8,387 bases of DNA, from NCBI GenBank assembly GCA_937877605.1, contig CALFJA010000019.1, positions 1-8,387 of the forward strand, in the 5' to 3' direction. A program made the position numbers and the translations under genes. This stretch comes from an uncultured Prevotellaceae bacterium (lineage in GTDB: Bacteria > Bacteroidota > Bacteroidia > Bacteroidales > Bacteroidaceae). The notes under the pieces are model-generated. The model was not told where the DNA came from and made no database searches. It saw nothing but the letters and a program-made list of their open reading frames with translations. Positions 1 through 6,166 of this stretch are shown piece by piece (within the stretch, counting starts at the first letter, position 1; every line of letters begins with the position of its first letter).

Positions 1-96
1 CTGCAGCGCCTTGAACGCTTTGTCTACATCGGCGACGACCGCAATATTGTGGCCCGCTACTGTCAGGGTCGCCTGCTGCCGGAACCCCTCGTATAA
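1..96 (+). CDS. C-terminal fragment of an unrecognised protein
   Basis: Frame 1 is open from the first base and stops at TAA 94-96, giving 31 residues that include YIGDDRNIVARYCQGRLLPE. The GC-rich codon use resembles that of the phosphatase gene downstream, and a terminator-like palindrome begins 16 bases after the stop. Both support this being the real end of a gene that starts outside the window. I do not recognise the family from so short a tail, and no membrane segment or catalytic motif can be read in it. Confidence 0.6.
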   Translation: MQRLERFVYIGDDRNIVARYCQGRLLPEPLV

Positions 97-112
97 AAAT
101 CAGTAAATATTA

Positions 113-169
113 ACCCCTCTTCCGATTGTATGGTACCTCTACCGTACCATCACGGAAGGGGGTATTTTT
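113..169 (+). terminator. Long interrupted palindrome with T-tract, probable terminator
   Basis: The outer arms (ACCCC..CTTCCG at 113-124 and CGGAAGGGGGT at 153-163) enclose a perfect inner inverted repeat, ATGGTAC at 130-136 with GTACCAT at 144-150. The loop is seven bases and there are small bulges between the arms. TATTTTT follows directly. It sits between the stop at 96 and the phosphatase start at 213, so it most likely ends the upstream transcript. The inner palindrome could also be a protein-binding operator. Confidence 0.6.
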
Positions 170-212
170 GATAGTGCTTATAAAAAAAACGAACTCAACA
201 ACTCCCAAAACG

Positions 213-941
213 ATGAAAAGGATAATGCTCTTGTTTGCCCTTTCGCTCTTTATTGCGATTACGATGCAAGCACAGGATGAAGTGAAGCCTTATTTTGAGT
301 TGGCGCAATTGCCCAGGCTGATTGAAATAATGCCAGCTCCTCCCGCATTCGACAGCCCGGAGTTCGCCAACGATGTAGTGCGTTACGGATGGGGCAAGCA
401 GCAGAGAAGAGATTCTGTGCGTGTGGCACAGGCTGTTGCCGATGCCGAATGGGACGACCATGCAAAGCTATATGCTCAGTGGAAGGATGCATTCGGGCTT
501 GAGATAACCGAAACGGGCACACCGGAAATTTGGAAGCTGATGGAAACAAGCCTTGCCACCACCGACCCTATGCGTAAGGAAGTCAAGGCCCACTACGGGC
601 GTCAGCGTCCTTTTGAGCGCTTCGACGACTCGATGCCTTCGCACGAAGAGCCCTATTTGCGTGGCGAAGGGAGTTATCCGTCGGGGCACAGTCTGCGCGG
701 ATGGGGCATCTCGCTGCTGTTGGCCCAGATTGCTCCTCAGCGTGCCAGCGAGTTGTTCAAGCGTGGCTGGGACTACTGCAACAGCCGTGTCATTGTGGGC
801 GCTCACTGGCAGAGTGATGTCGATGCCAGCCGCACTGCCGCCAGCATTGGCTTCTGTGCCCTTCAAGGGAGTGAAGCGTTTATTGCCCAGATGAAGAAAG
901 CCCAGGCGGAATATGCCGCCAAGACGGGGCGGAAGATGTGA
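213..941 (+). CDS. Secreted class A non-specific acid phosphatase (PAP2 superfamily)
   Basis: Predicted periplasmic phosphatase of 242 residues that removes phosphate from organic phosphomonoesters. The full signature of the family is visible: K125-x6-R132-P133, then P156-S-G-H159, then S191-R192-x5-H198-x3-D202. H159 would be the residue that is phosphorylated and H198 the general acid, as known for PhoN-type enzymes. Residues 1-20 form a signal peptide (MKR, a hydrophobic stretch, then TMQA) with probable cleavage before Q21. I chose ATG 213 because it begins the signal peptide directly; the frame is open back to a TTG at 126, but that start would add 29 residues before the signal and lie inside the upstream palindrome. 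The gene appears to stand alone, with a terminator-like element before it and non-coding DNA after it. The closest type is PhoN/PhoC-like; substrate is not predictable. Confidence 0.9.
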   Translation: MKRIMLLFALSLFIAITMQAQDEVKPYFELAQLPRLIEIMPAPPAFDSPEFANDVVRYGWGKQQRRDSVRVAQAVADAEWDDHAKLYAQWKDAFGLEITETGTPEIWKLMETSLATTDPMRKEVKAHYGRQRPFERFDDSMPSHEEPYLRGEGSYPSGHSLRGWGISLLLAQIAPQRASELFKRGWDYCNSRVIVGAHWQSDVDASRTAASIGFCALQGSEAFIAQMKKAQAEYAAKTGRKM

Positions 942-1342
942 ATGCTGCAGTCCCATAGAACAGGGTATCCGGCAAATCCGTCAAATGCCTTTTTGTCAAA
1001 AATGTTTACGAAATTCGGATTTTGTTAACATTTCTGCCGTGTTAAAATCCGGCCGGCGGGGACTGGCGCCACCCAAACGGAGAAAAGCCCGTATTTGGGA
1101 CTTCTGCTGACTGTCAGCAACTTACGCCCGGTTATTCTGCCGTTTGGCGTCAATCGTTTTCCAATTGGGCCTCTCTTGCAGCGCAATCGGGGCCCAATCC
1201 ATCTGCAACCACTACCCTCTCGTATGTTAAAATCCATGCACCGACAAGCCTTTAACGCCAACATTAATTCCATTTTGGCAATTATCTCGCTGCATCATGG
1301 CAAAAATCAGGTCAAAAACCAGCAAATAAAATGTCCAGATTT
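942..1342. other. Intergenic region with several inverted repeats, no convincing gene
   Basis: About 400 bases between the phosphatase stop and the next promoter. The short open frames here lack any recognisable protein features. Three inverted repeats are visible. CGGATTTT..TTAACA (1016-1030) pairs with TGTTAAAATCCG (1040-1051) apart from a three-base bulge. TGCTGA-CTG-TCAGCA lies at 1105-1119. A nested hairpin lies at 1164-1198. No T-run follows them, so they are not simple terminators. A regulatory RNA or binding sites are possible but unproven. Confidence 0.45.
1164..1198. other. Nested hairpin (8-bp outer, 4-bp inner stem)
   Basis: ATTGGGCC at 1164-1171 is the exact reverse complement of GGCCCAAT at 1191-1198. 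Inside, TTGC (1176-1179) pairs with GCAA (1183-1186) around an AGC triloop. A symmetrical 4x4 internal loop separates the two stems. This is a compact two-storey structure in otherwise non-coding DNA. I do not recognise a known RNA family, and no promoter is evident immediately before it. Confidence 0.4.
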
Positions 1343-1374
1343 TTTGCCTGCCGCCAGAAAAAATGCTATCTTTG
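1343..1374 (+). promoter_or_regulatory. Bacteroidetes sigma-ABfr-type promoter
   Basis: TTTG at 1343-1346 and TATCTTTG at 1367-1374 are separated by 20 bases, which fits the Bacteroidetes -33/-7 consensus TTTG-N19-20-TAnnTTTG. Transcription would start near 1380, giving a leader of about 230 nt before the lipoprotein gene at 1612. The unit probably runs to the terminator at 2279-2322. Confidence 0.7.
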
Positions 1375-1513
1375 TTGCACACAAACTGAGCACACTTTGG
1401 GACAATTCCATAAAAAACCGCCGGAAAAACCACCCGAAGCCCCTCGAAATGATTGAAATTCTATAGCGAAACACAACATAACCCTCTGTCACACAACTAC
1501 ATACAGAATACAG

Positions 1514-1549
1514 GGTTTAATTTATCATAAAATCGATTAGGTTCAAGCG
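1514..1549. repeat. 36-bp perfect direct repeat, copy 1
   Basis: Identical base for base to 1971-2006. It begins GGTTTAATTTATC, contains the palindrome AATCGATT, and ends GGTTCAAGCG. This copy lies 62 bases before the lipoprotein start, and its similarity to copy 2 ends abruptly on both sides. Confidence 0.9.
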
Positions 1550-1611
1550 CAAGATTTTCGGTTTTTCGGCGTTTAATCAAGTAGAACATTAACATCAAAA
1601 TTATAACGAAA

Positions 1612-1977
1612 ATGAAAACAATGAAGATTTGGAGAATCATGTTTATGATGCTTGCTGCCTTCTCCCTCGCCTCTTGCAGCAGCGACGATGACAATGAAGA
1701 CAAAGTGGAACAGGTGACGCTCTATGTATCAGCAGAAACTGGAACTTATCAGAATGTTCCAGACAACAATTATGTTGAAGGTATGCTGATTAAGGAGACA
1801 GGTGCAGCCAATTGGAAGTGCATCAGTTTCATGGAAATCACGGGCTTTACCTACGAGAAAGGAAACGAGTACGAACTGCTGGTGAAGAAAACCACGCTTG
1901 CCAATCCCCCGCAGGATTCAGGAAACGTGAGGTACGAACTCATCCGCATCGTCTCGCAGCGAAAGATTGAGGTTTAA
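1612..1977 (+). CDS. Small surface-exposed lipoprotein, DUF4377-like
   Basis: A 121-residue lipoprotein precursor. A basic and hydrophobic signal (MKTMKIWRIMFMML..) ends in the lipobox L19-A-S-C22, so C22 would be lipidated. The residues after it, SSDDDNED, fit the acidic lipoprotein export signal described in Bacteroidetes (SDDDD-like), suggesting display on the outer face of the outer membrane. The mature part contains ITGFTYEKGNEYELLVKK and then NPPQDSG..VRYELIRIVSQ, which I recall as the pattern of DUF4377 domains, small beta-rich domains of unknown function. M4 (1621) is an alternative start. The gene is bracketed by two copies of a 36-bp repeat, and the second copy contains its stop codon. 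Function unknown; the family call is from memory of the pattern, not a search. Confidence 0.75.
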   Translation: MKTMKIWRIMFMMLAAFSLASCSSDDDNEDKVEQVTLYVSAETGTYQNVPDNNYVEGMLIKETGAANWKCISFMEITGFTYEKGNEYELLVKKTTLANPPQDSGNVRYELIRIVSQRKIEV

Positions 1978-2006
1978 TTTATCATAAAATCGATTAGGTT
2001 CAAGCG
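1971..2006. repeat. 36-bp perfect direct repeat, copy 2
   Basis: The second identical copy of the 1514-1549 element, offset by 457 bases. It includes the last codon (GTT) and stop (TAA) of the lipoprotein gene and ends 29 bases before the small membrane-protein start. The flanks are unrelated to those of copy 1. Confidence 0.9.
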
Positions 2007-2035
2007 ATATATTCACAATTTAGTCTTTTTATGAC

Positions 2036-2254
2036 ATGATCACATCGCTTTTTATTATAATTGGTCTTATATTTAGGCGAGTAGCAATTCCTCGTGAGGC
2101 TGGATCTTGGATTAATCTTATATACATAGGGACTTGTATCGCACTTACTCCTTTATTTGCCATACCCATTTGGAGATGGTATTTTAAGCCAAATCGTTTT
2201 AAGTACTATGAGGAAAAAGATCGCCATAAAATGTTTGATGGTTTTGATTGGTGA
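2036..2254 (+). CDS. Small membrane protein, family unknown
   Basis: A 72-residue open frame starting at ATG 2036; an in-frame TAG at 2021-2023 rules out a longer form. It has a short hydrophobic N-terminus (about residues 3-13), an RR-containing turn, a longer hydrophobic segment with tryptophans at both ends (about 25-46, WINLIYIGTCIALTPLF..), and then a charged, aromatic cytoplasmic-type tail ending MFDGFDW. The gene is clearly more AT-rich than its neighbours, which hints at a different origin. A strong terminator 25 bases after the stop supports it being the last gene of a transcript shared with the lipoprotein. I do not recognise the family. It could be a truncated piece of a larger membrane protein, since the first hydrophobic segment is short for a full span. 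Confidence 0.55.
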   Translation: MITSLFIIIGLIFRRVAIPREAGSWINLIYIGTCIALTPLFAIPIWRWYFKPNRFKYYEEKDRHKMFDGFDW

Positions 2255-2278
2255 TTTTGTCTTTTAATGCAGCATATG

Positions 2279-2322
2279 GTGATGTTGACTTTGTGGAAAG
2301 TTGACATCACTTTATTTTTTTT
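2279..2322 (+). terminator. Strong rho-independent terminator
   Basis: A 14-bp stem (2279-2292 with 2297-2310; two G-U pairs, the rest Watson-Crick) closed by a GTGG loop is followed by TTTATTTTTTTT. It lies 25 bases after the small membrane-protein gene. It separates that transcript from the T6SS promoter downstream. Confidence 0.9.
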
Positions 2323-2454
2323 ACTCGTCCATTTTTAGTGGACACAAGTGATCCTGTTCCGACAAATACCCAAAAGTTAAAAAAACACCGCCCAGATTTG
2401 TCCTGATTTTTTACCGTTCTCACGCATGCACCCGTTAATTTTTTCGGCGAAATC

Positions 2455-2485
2455 TTTGGGCGTAATGAATTTTTGCGTATATTTG
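2455..2485 (+). promoter_or_regulatory. Consensus Bacteroidetes promoter for the NusG-like/T6SS operon
   Basis: TTTG at 2455-2458 and TATATTTG at 2478-2485 are spaced by exactly 19 bases, matching TTTG-N19-TAnnTTTG. Transcription should begin near 2491. This is the only convincing promoter seen between here and tssD, so it probably drives the whole cluster. Confidence 0.8.
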
Positions 2486-2490
2486 GCGAC

Positions 2491-2681
2491 AATTAACCGC
2501 TGTCTCCCACCGGAGGCGCTGGTTAGGACGATATACAATCTGTTGCTGTTGCTGGAGACCAGTGCATAAATATGGAGCGTTATATTGACTGTTTTTATCT
2601 TGCTGAAAAACTATCTACAATCACTTTTGTAGTGTCCCCCTCCTATTGTCTGAACACTACAGAAATAACGCCCCTCTTTCC
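2491..2681 (+). promoter_or_regulatory. Structured 5' leader with competing hairpins
   Basis: About 190 nt between the predicted transcription start and the NusG-like gene. GCGCTGGT (2516-2523) can pair with ACCAGTGC (2558-2565, one G-U). Nearer the gene, CTACAA (2615-2620) pairs with TTGTAG (2627-2632). That same segment, as TGTAGTGT (2628-2635), pairs perfectly with ACACTACA (2654-2661). The two hairpins cannot form together. For UpxY-type proteins the leader of their own operon is the known site of antitermination, so this leader is a plausible target. No T-run marks a standard terminator here. Confidence 0.5.
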
Positions 2682-3224
2682 ATGCTCAGCCTGAAATGGT
2701 TTCCCATGCGTGTCACCTACCATCGGGAACTGAAAGTCAAGGCCGAACTCGACATCCTGGGCATTGAGAATTTCGTTCCGATGCACTATGAAGTGGTGAA
2801 GACCCGCAAGGGTGCAAGGAAAATGCTGGTGCCAGCCATCCACAACCTTATTTTCATCCATTCCACCCAGGAAGCGGTGACCCATCTGAAGACAACCCGG
2901 AAGGGATGTGAGCCGCTGCGCTACATGATGCGCCCCGTGGCAGGCAACCGCACCCAAAAGGAAATCATGACCGTGCCCGACCGCGAGATGGAGAACTTCA
3001 TCCGCGTGGCATCCGTCCAGGACGACAGCGTGATGTTCCTCGACTACAAGGACTTCATCGGGAAGGAAGGCAGCCGCGTCAGAATCATGGGAGGAACCTT
3101 CGCCGGAGTGGAAGGCATCATCAAGCGGATAAAGAAAAACAAGCATGTCGTGGTCCAGATAGAAGGCATTGCGGCAGTAGCCGTCACCTTCGTGCCGCCC
3201 AGCCTGCTGCAACCGGCCGACTGA
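2682..3224 (+). CDS. Specialised NusG paralogue (UpxY/RfaH-like transcription antiterminator)
   Basis: A 180-residue protein of NusG architecture. The NGN domain starts at once with KWFPMRVTYHRELKVKAEL (W6 and the following strand are typical) and runs to about residue 105. A KOW motif lies at about 127-147 (GKEGSRVRI..GTFAGVEG). NusG paralogues bind RNA polymerase and suppress pausing or termination, and the Bacteroides UpxY members act on the operon they head. The WFPMRVTY opening resembles the UpxY group more than housekeeping NusG. I chose ATG 2682, which leaves five residues before the conserved tryptophan; a TTG at 2646 in the same frame would add 12 residues that overlap the leader hairpin. 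It is the first gene after the promoter, 50 bases ahead of tssH, so it is likely co-transcribed with the T6SS genes and acts on them in cis. The target is inferred from position only. Confidence 0.88.
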   Translation: MLSLKWFPMRVTYHRELKVKAELDILGIENFVPMHYEVVKTRKGARKMLVPAIHNLIFIHSTQEAVTHLKTTRKGCEPLRYMMRPVAGNRTQKEIMTVPDREMENFIRVASVQDDSVMFLDYKDFIGKEGSRVRIMGGTFAGVEGIIKRIKKNKHVVVQIEGIAAVAVTFVPPSLLQPAD

Positions 3225-3274
3225 TACGAACAAAGAATATAATCTACTCACTACACATAAAATCTATTAAAAGG

Positions 3275-5632
3275 ATGGACAAGTATGCTAAAATCCTAGA
3301 AAATCTTCCGTCCGGCTACCTGCACATCGCACAGTCGTTCGCAACCGACAACAAGTCGCCGAAGATTGAACCCGCCCACCTCCTGCGTGCCATGCTGCAC
3401 AAGAGCGTGGGGCTCGTTAATTTCATTGAGGACACGCTCGATGAGGACTATTACTATCTGATTGACTGGGCCGACATGCGCATGAAACAGTGCGACAAGT
3501 CGCCCTATGGAATGAAAGAGGCAGAGCTTTCCCACGATGCACAGAATGTCGTGAAGGAAGCCATGGACATTGCCGAGAAGGCAGGGCTGCCCGAGTTGAA
3601 CACCATCTGCCTGCTGGCAGCACTGGCAAAACCCGGCGTGGGATTCTCCTACGAGCAACTCAAGACCATGCCTTTGCAGGCCGACAAGATTATTGCCATC
3701 ATCGGTTCAGACCCTGCTGCCAAGAAACCTGTGCCCACGGCCTCTGCAGGCGGCATCTCACCCAAGGGCTCGGCCGGAACTCCCGACATGGCGGAGTTCT
3801 GTGTTGCCATGCTCGACGAGGTGCCGGAGAGCAGCATCATCGGCTTCGACAAGGAAATCCTCTCCATTGTCGAGGTGCTGGCCCGCAAGGACCGCGCCAA
3901 CATCTTGATTGTCGGTGAGACAGGCGTGGGAAAAACCAGCCTGATCAACGGCATCGTACAGCGTGTGCGCGACAAGAAGGTGCCTGCTTCACTGGAGGCT
4001 TTGCAACCCTATGAACTTGACTTGATTTCGCTGAGCCAAGGCGTGAGCTACAAAGGAGAAATAGAGGACCGCTTCAAGAAAGTTTCAGAGTCCCTGCTCG
4101 GACAGACACAGCCCGTTCTCGTGATTGAGAACTTCCACCGCGTGGAAGACAAACAGTCGACCCTGAACGGCATCCTGCCAGGATTGAAACGCCTGCTCTC
4201 GAAAAACGAACTGCAGGTTATCTGTACCTCCACAATCGACGGCTATACCAAGGATATTGAAAAGGATAAGGAATTCACCGCCTTCTTCGAGAAAATAACC
4301 GTCGAGGAGCCTAACGAGGAACAGGCCGTAGAGATAATCAATGCCAAGCGAGAGAGCTATGAGCAGTTCCATCACCTCCCCATCGAGGACGAAGTTCCTG
4401 CAGAGATTGTGCGGCTGGCCAAGCGTTACATGCCCGACCGCCGTCTGCCGTCGTCGGCACTCGACCTCCTGGACCGCGCCATGTCGTCGGTAAAGATTGC
4501 CACCGAAATGGAGGCACTTGCCGAAGACAAGAAGGACGAACCACGCGAGGTGAAACTGGAGAAAGATGCCGTGCGCGATGTCGTGGCAAAGATGACGGGC
4601 ATTCCCATGGGTAACATACAGAGCGAGGAACGCGAGAAACTGGGCAATGCCGAGGAAATCCTGCACAAGCGCGTGGTGGGACAGAACCATGCCATCAAGA
4701 GCATCCTCGATGCCATCTTCGAGAGCCGTTCCGGCTTGAACAAGAAGGGGCAGCCAATGGGCTCGTTCTTCTTCCTCGGCCCGACGGGAACAGGAAAGAC
4801 CGAGCTGGCCAAGTCGCTGGCCAACTTCCTGTTCGACGATGAGACCGCCATGCTCCGCTTCGACATGTCGGAATACAAGGAGGAACACTCCGTGGCACTG
4901 CTCTATGGTGCGCCTCCGGGATATGTAGGATATGAAGAAGGTGGACTTCTTGTCAACCAAATCCGCCAGCATCCCTATTCCGTAGTGCTGTTCGACGAGA
5001 TAGAGAAAGCCCACAAGTCGGTGTTCGACCTCTTCCTGCAAATCCTTGACGAGGGTAAGTTGCACGACCGCCTCGGACGCGTTGGGGACTTCTCCAACTC
5101 ACTCATCATCTTTACATCGAACATAGGCAGCGACTACATCTTCAAATCGTTTGGTGAAGGCGTGGTACCAACGCATGACAAACTGCTCGAGGTGATGCAG
5201 GGCAACTTCCGTCCGGAGTTCCTTGCCCGTCTGACCGAAATCGTTCCTTTCTCTCCGATTACACCGGAAATGATAGACCGTATCTTCGACATTCATATCA
5301 AGAACCTGTTGAAGACGCTCAACGAGCAAAACATAACTCTGGTAATCGACGAGTCTGCACGCAAGTATGTGACGAAGGTGGGATTCAACGCCCATTACGG
5401 TGCACGCCCCATCCTCGGCATTATCCGCAAGGAAATCCGCCGTCCACTCTCCAAACTCATCATTGCCGGCACCGTTGCACCGGGCGATACCGTTACGATG
5501 AAGTATGACGAGGAAAAGCAGGAAATCAGCTGGGACATCGATTCGCCCGATGGCGACGACACAACCGTACCTGCCGAGACGGCTTCCGAGAAGCAGGCTC
5601 CTGCTGAAGTTCCAGATGCAGAAAAAGTATAA
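3275..5632 (+). CDS. tssH: TssH/ClpV, AAA+ unfoldase that recycles the T6SS sheath
   Basis: A 785-residue HSP100-family ATPase that would disassemble contracted TssB/TssC sheaths in the cytoplasm. Order of parts: Clp_N domain (about 1-145), a flexible Pro/Ala/Gly linker (about 148-172), ATPase D1 (about 173-410), ATPase D2 (about 455-755), and an acidic Pro/Ala tail. D1 has Walker A GETGVGKT (214-221) and pore loop SYKGEIEDRF. Its Walker B ends V-I-E285-N286, however, where the family has D-E, and the usual Arg-Arg finger pair is replaced by A336-F337. D2 is complete: Walker A GPTGTGKT (502-509), pore loop PPGYVGYEEGG, Walker B LFDE (D574-E575), Arg finger R652 in FRPEFLARL, and sensor 2 GARP. 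Only about 30 residues separate D1 from the TGIP motif of D2, so the coiled-coil middle domain of ClpB/ClpV is nearly absent. Its place beside tssB/tssC makes TssH far more likely than ClpB or ClpC. Confidence 0.93.
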   Translation: MDKYAKILENLPSGYLHIAQSFATDNKSPKIEPAHLLRAMLHKSVGLVNFIEDTLDEDYYYLIDWADMRMKQCDKSPYGMKEAELSHDAQNVVKEAMDIAEKAGLPELNTICLLAALAKPGVGFSYEQLKTMPLQADKIIAIIGSDPAAKKPVPTASAGGISPKGSAGTPDMAEFCVAMLDEVPESSIIGFDKEILSIVEVLARKDRANILIVGETGVGKTSLINGIVQRVRDKKVPASLEALQPYELDLISLSQGVSYKGEIEDRFKKVSESLLGQTQPVLVIENFHRVEDKQSTLNGILPGLKRLLSKNELQVICTSTIDGYTKDIEKDKEFTAFFEKITVEEPNEEQAVEIINAKRESYEQFHHLPIEDEVPAEIVRLAKRYMPDRRLPSSALDLLDRAMSSVKIATEMEALAEDKKDEPREVKLEKDAVRDVVAKMTGIPMGNIQSEEREKLGNAEEILHKRVVGQNHAIKSILDAIFESRSGLNKKGQPMGSFFFLGPTGTGKTELAKSLANFLFDDETAMLRFDMSEYKEEHSVALLYGAPPGYVGYEEGGLLVNQIRQHPYSVVLFDEIEKAHKSVFDLFLQILDEGKLHDRLGRVGDFSNSLIIFTSNIGSDYIFKSFGEGVVPTHDKLLEVMQGNFRPEFLARLTEIVPFSPITPEMIDRIFDIHIKNLLKTLNEQNITLVIDESARKYVTKVGFNAHYGARPILGIIRKEIRRPLSKLIIAGTVAPGDTVTMKYDEEKQEISWDIDSPDGDDTTVPAETASEKQAPAEVPDAEKV

Positions 5633-5664
5633 AATTTTCTATTAACTATAAAACCCAAATTATT

Positions 5665-6120
5665 ATGGCAAGAAAAACTGTTATTACAAAAGTTCTCGAT
5701 GTAGAAGCACAAGACGGCATCATCGAGTTCCCGCAAAACCGTGCTTTGTATGCCGACCAGTTTACTGACGAGGCACCCAACACCGACGAAGAGCGAGAAG
5801 GCTTCAAGCCCAAGAGCATGAAGGATGTCTTCGAGCACTATCAGCCCAGCAAGAAGGATGTCACCCTCGAAACCGAAGAAGGCGGTGCCGTATATGAAGA
5901 CTTCGACTTCAAGCAGATTAAAGACTTTGAGGACGAACAACTCATAGGCCAGAGCGAACTCCTCGGAGCTACCAAGGGTAAGATTGACGCCTACAACTCC
6001 GTGATTCGCCAGCTGGAGAAGAACAAGACCCTGCGCAACACCTTGAAAGACGAGGCTGCACGCGGAAATCTGAAGAACGCCCTGAAGGCTCTGCTGGCAG
6101 AGATTGAAGAGGCTGAATAA
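5665..6120 (+). CDS. tssB: TssB, small subunit of the T6SS contractile sheath
   Basis: A 151-residue protein matching VipA/TssB in size and layout. After an N-terminal beta region comes a segment with FKPKSMKDVFEHYQP, then an acidic middle (VTLETEEGG..YEDFDFKQIKDFEDE), then a C-terminal helical part rich in Lys/Glu/Leu (IRQLEKNKTLRNTLKDEA). In the family TssB pairs with TssC, and six heterodimers per ring build the sheath around the Hcp tube. It starts 32 bases after tssH with ATG in an A/T-rich leader and ends 46 bases before tssC. The sequence is diverged from proteobacterial VipA, as expected for the Bacteroidetes T6SSiii branch, and the neighbours make the assignment firm. Confidence 0.9.
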   Translation: MARKTVITKVLDVEAQDGIIEFPQNRALYADQFTDEAPNTDEEREGFKPKSMKDVFEHYQPSKKDVTLETEEGGAVYEDFDFKQIKDFEDEQLIGQSELLGATKGKIDAYNSVIRQLEKNKTLRNTLKDEAARGNLKNALKALLAEIEEAE

Positions 6121-6166
6121 GAATAATCGTAATTAAAAACATCAAAAAAACAAAAATACAAAGAAT

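Noticed and set aside
163..170. TATTTTTG as a -7 element for the phosphatase promoter
   Set aside because: It fits TAnnTTTG, but no TTTG lies 19-20 bases upstream and it overlaps the T-tract of the palindrome, so it is too weak to list.
126..212. TTG 126 as start of the phosphatase gene
   Set aside because: It would put 29 residues before a clear signal peptide and start inside the terminator-like palindrome; ATG 213 begins the signal peptide directly.
1095..1466. 123-codon open frame in the intergenic region
   Set aside because: It starts with TTG, has no recognisable domain, signal or composition, and contains the promoter at 1343-1374 and the nested hairpin.
1595..1602. Minus-strand promoter element near the lipoprotein start
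   Set aside because: CAAAATTA reads as TAATTTTG on the minus strand, but no matching -33 element is properly spaced and no minus-strand gene follows.
1514..2006. Two 36-bp direct repeats as a CRISPR array
   Set aside because: The length suits a CRISPR repeat, but there are only two copies, 421 bases apart, with a good lipoprotein gene between them and no cas genes in the window.
2646..2681. TTG 2646 as start of the NusG-like gene
   Set aside because: NusG proteins begin the first strand close to the N-terminus. ATG 2682 fits this, and the added 12 residues overlap the leader hairpin.
3256..3269. A third copy of the 36-bp repeat before tssH
   Set aside because: Only 14 bases (cataaaatctatta) match, with one mismatch, in an AT-rich leader; chance is the simpler explanation.
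4085..5065. 326-codon frame on the minus strand inside tssH
   Set aside because: It is antisense to a complete ClpV gene with intact motifs, has no recognisable domain, and arises from codon bias on the opposite strand.
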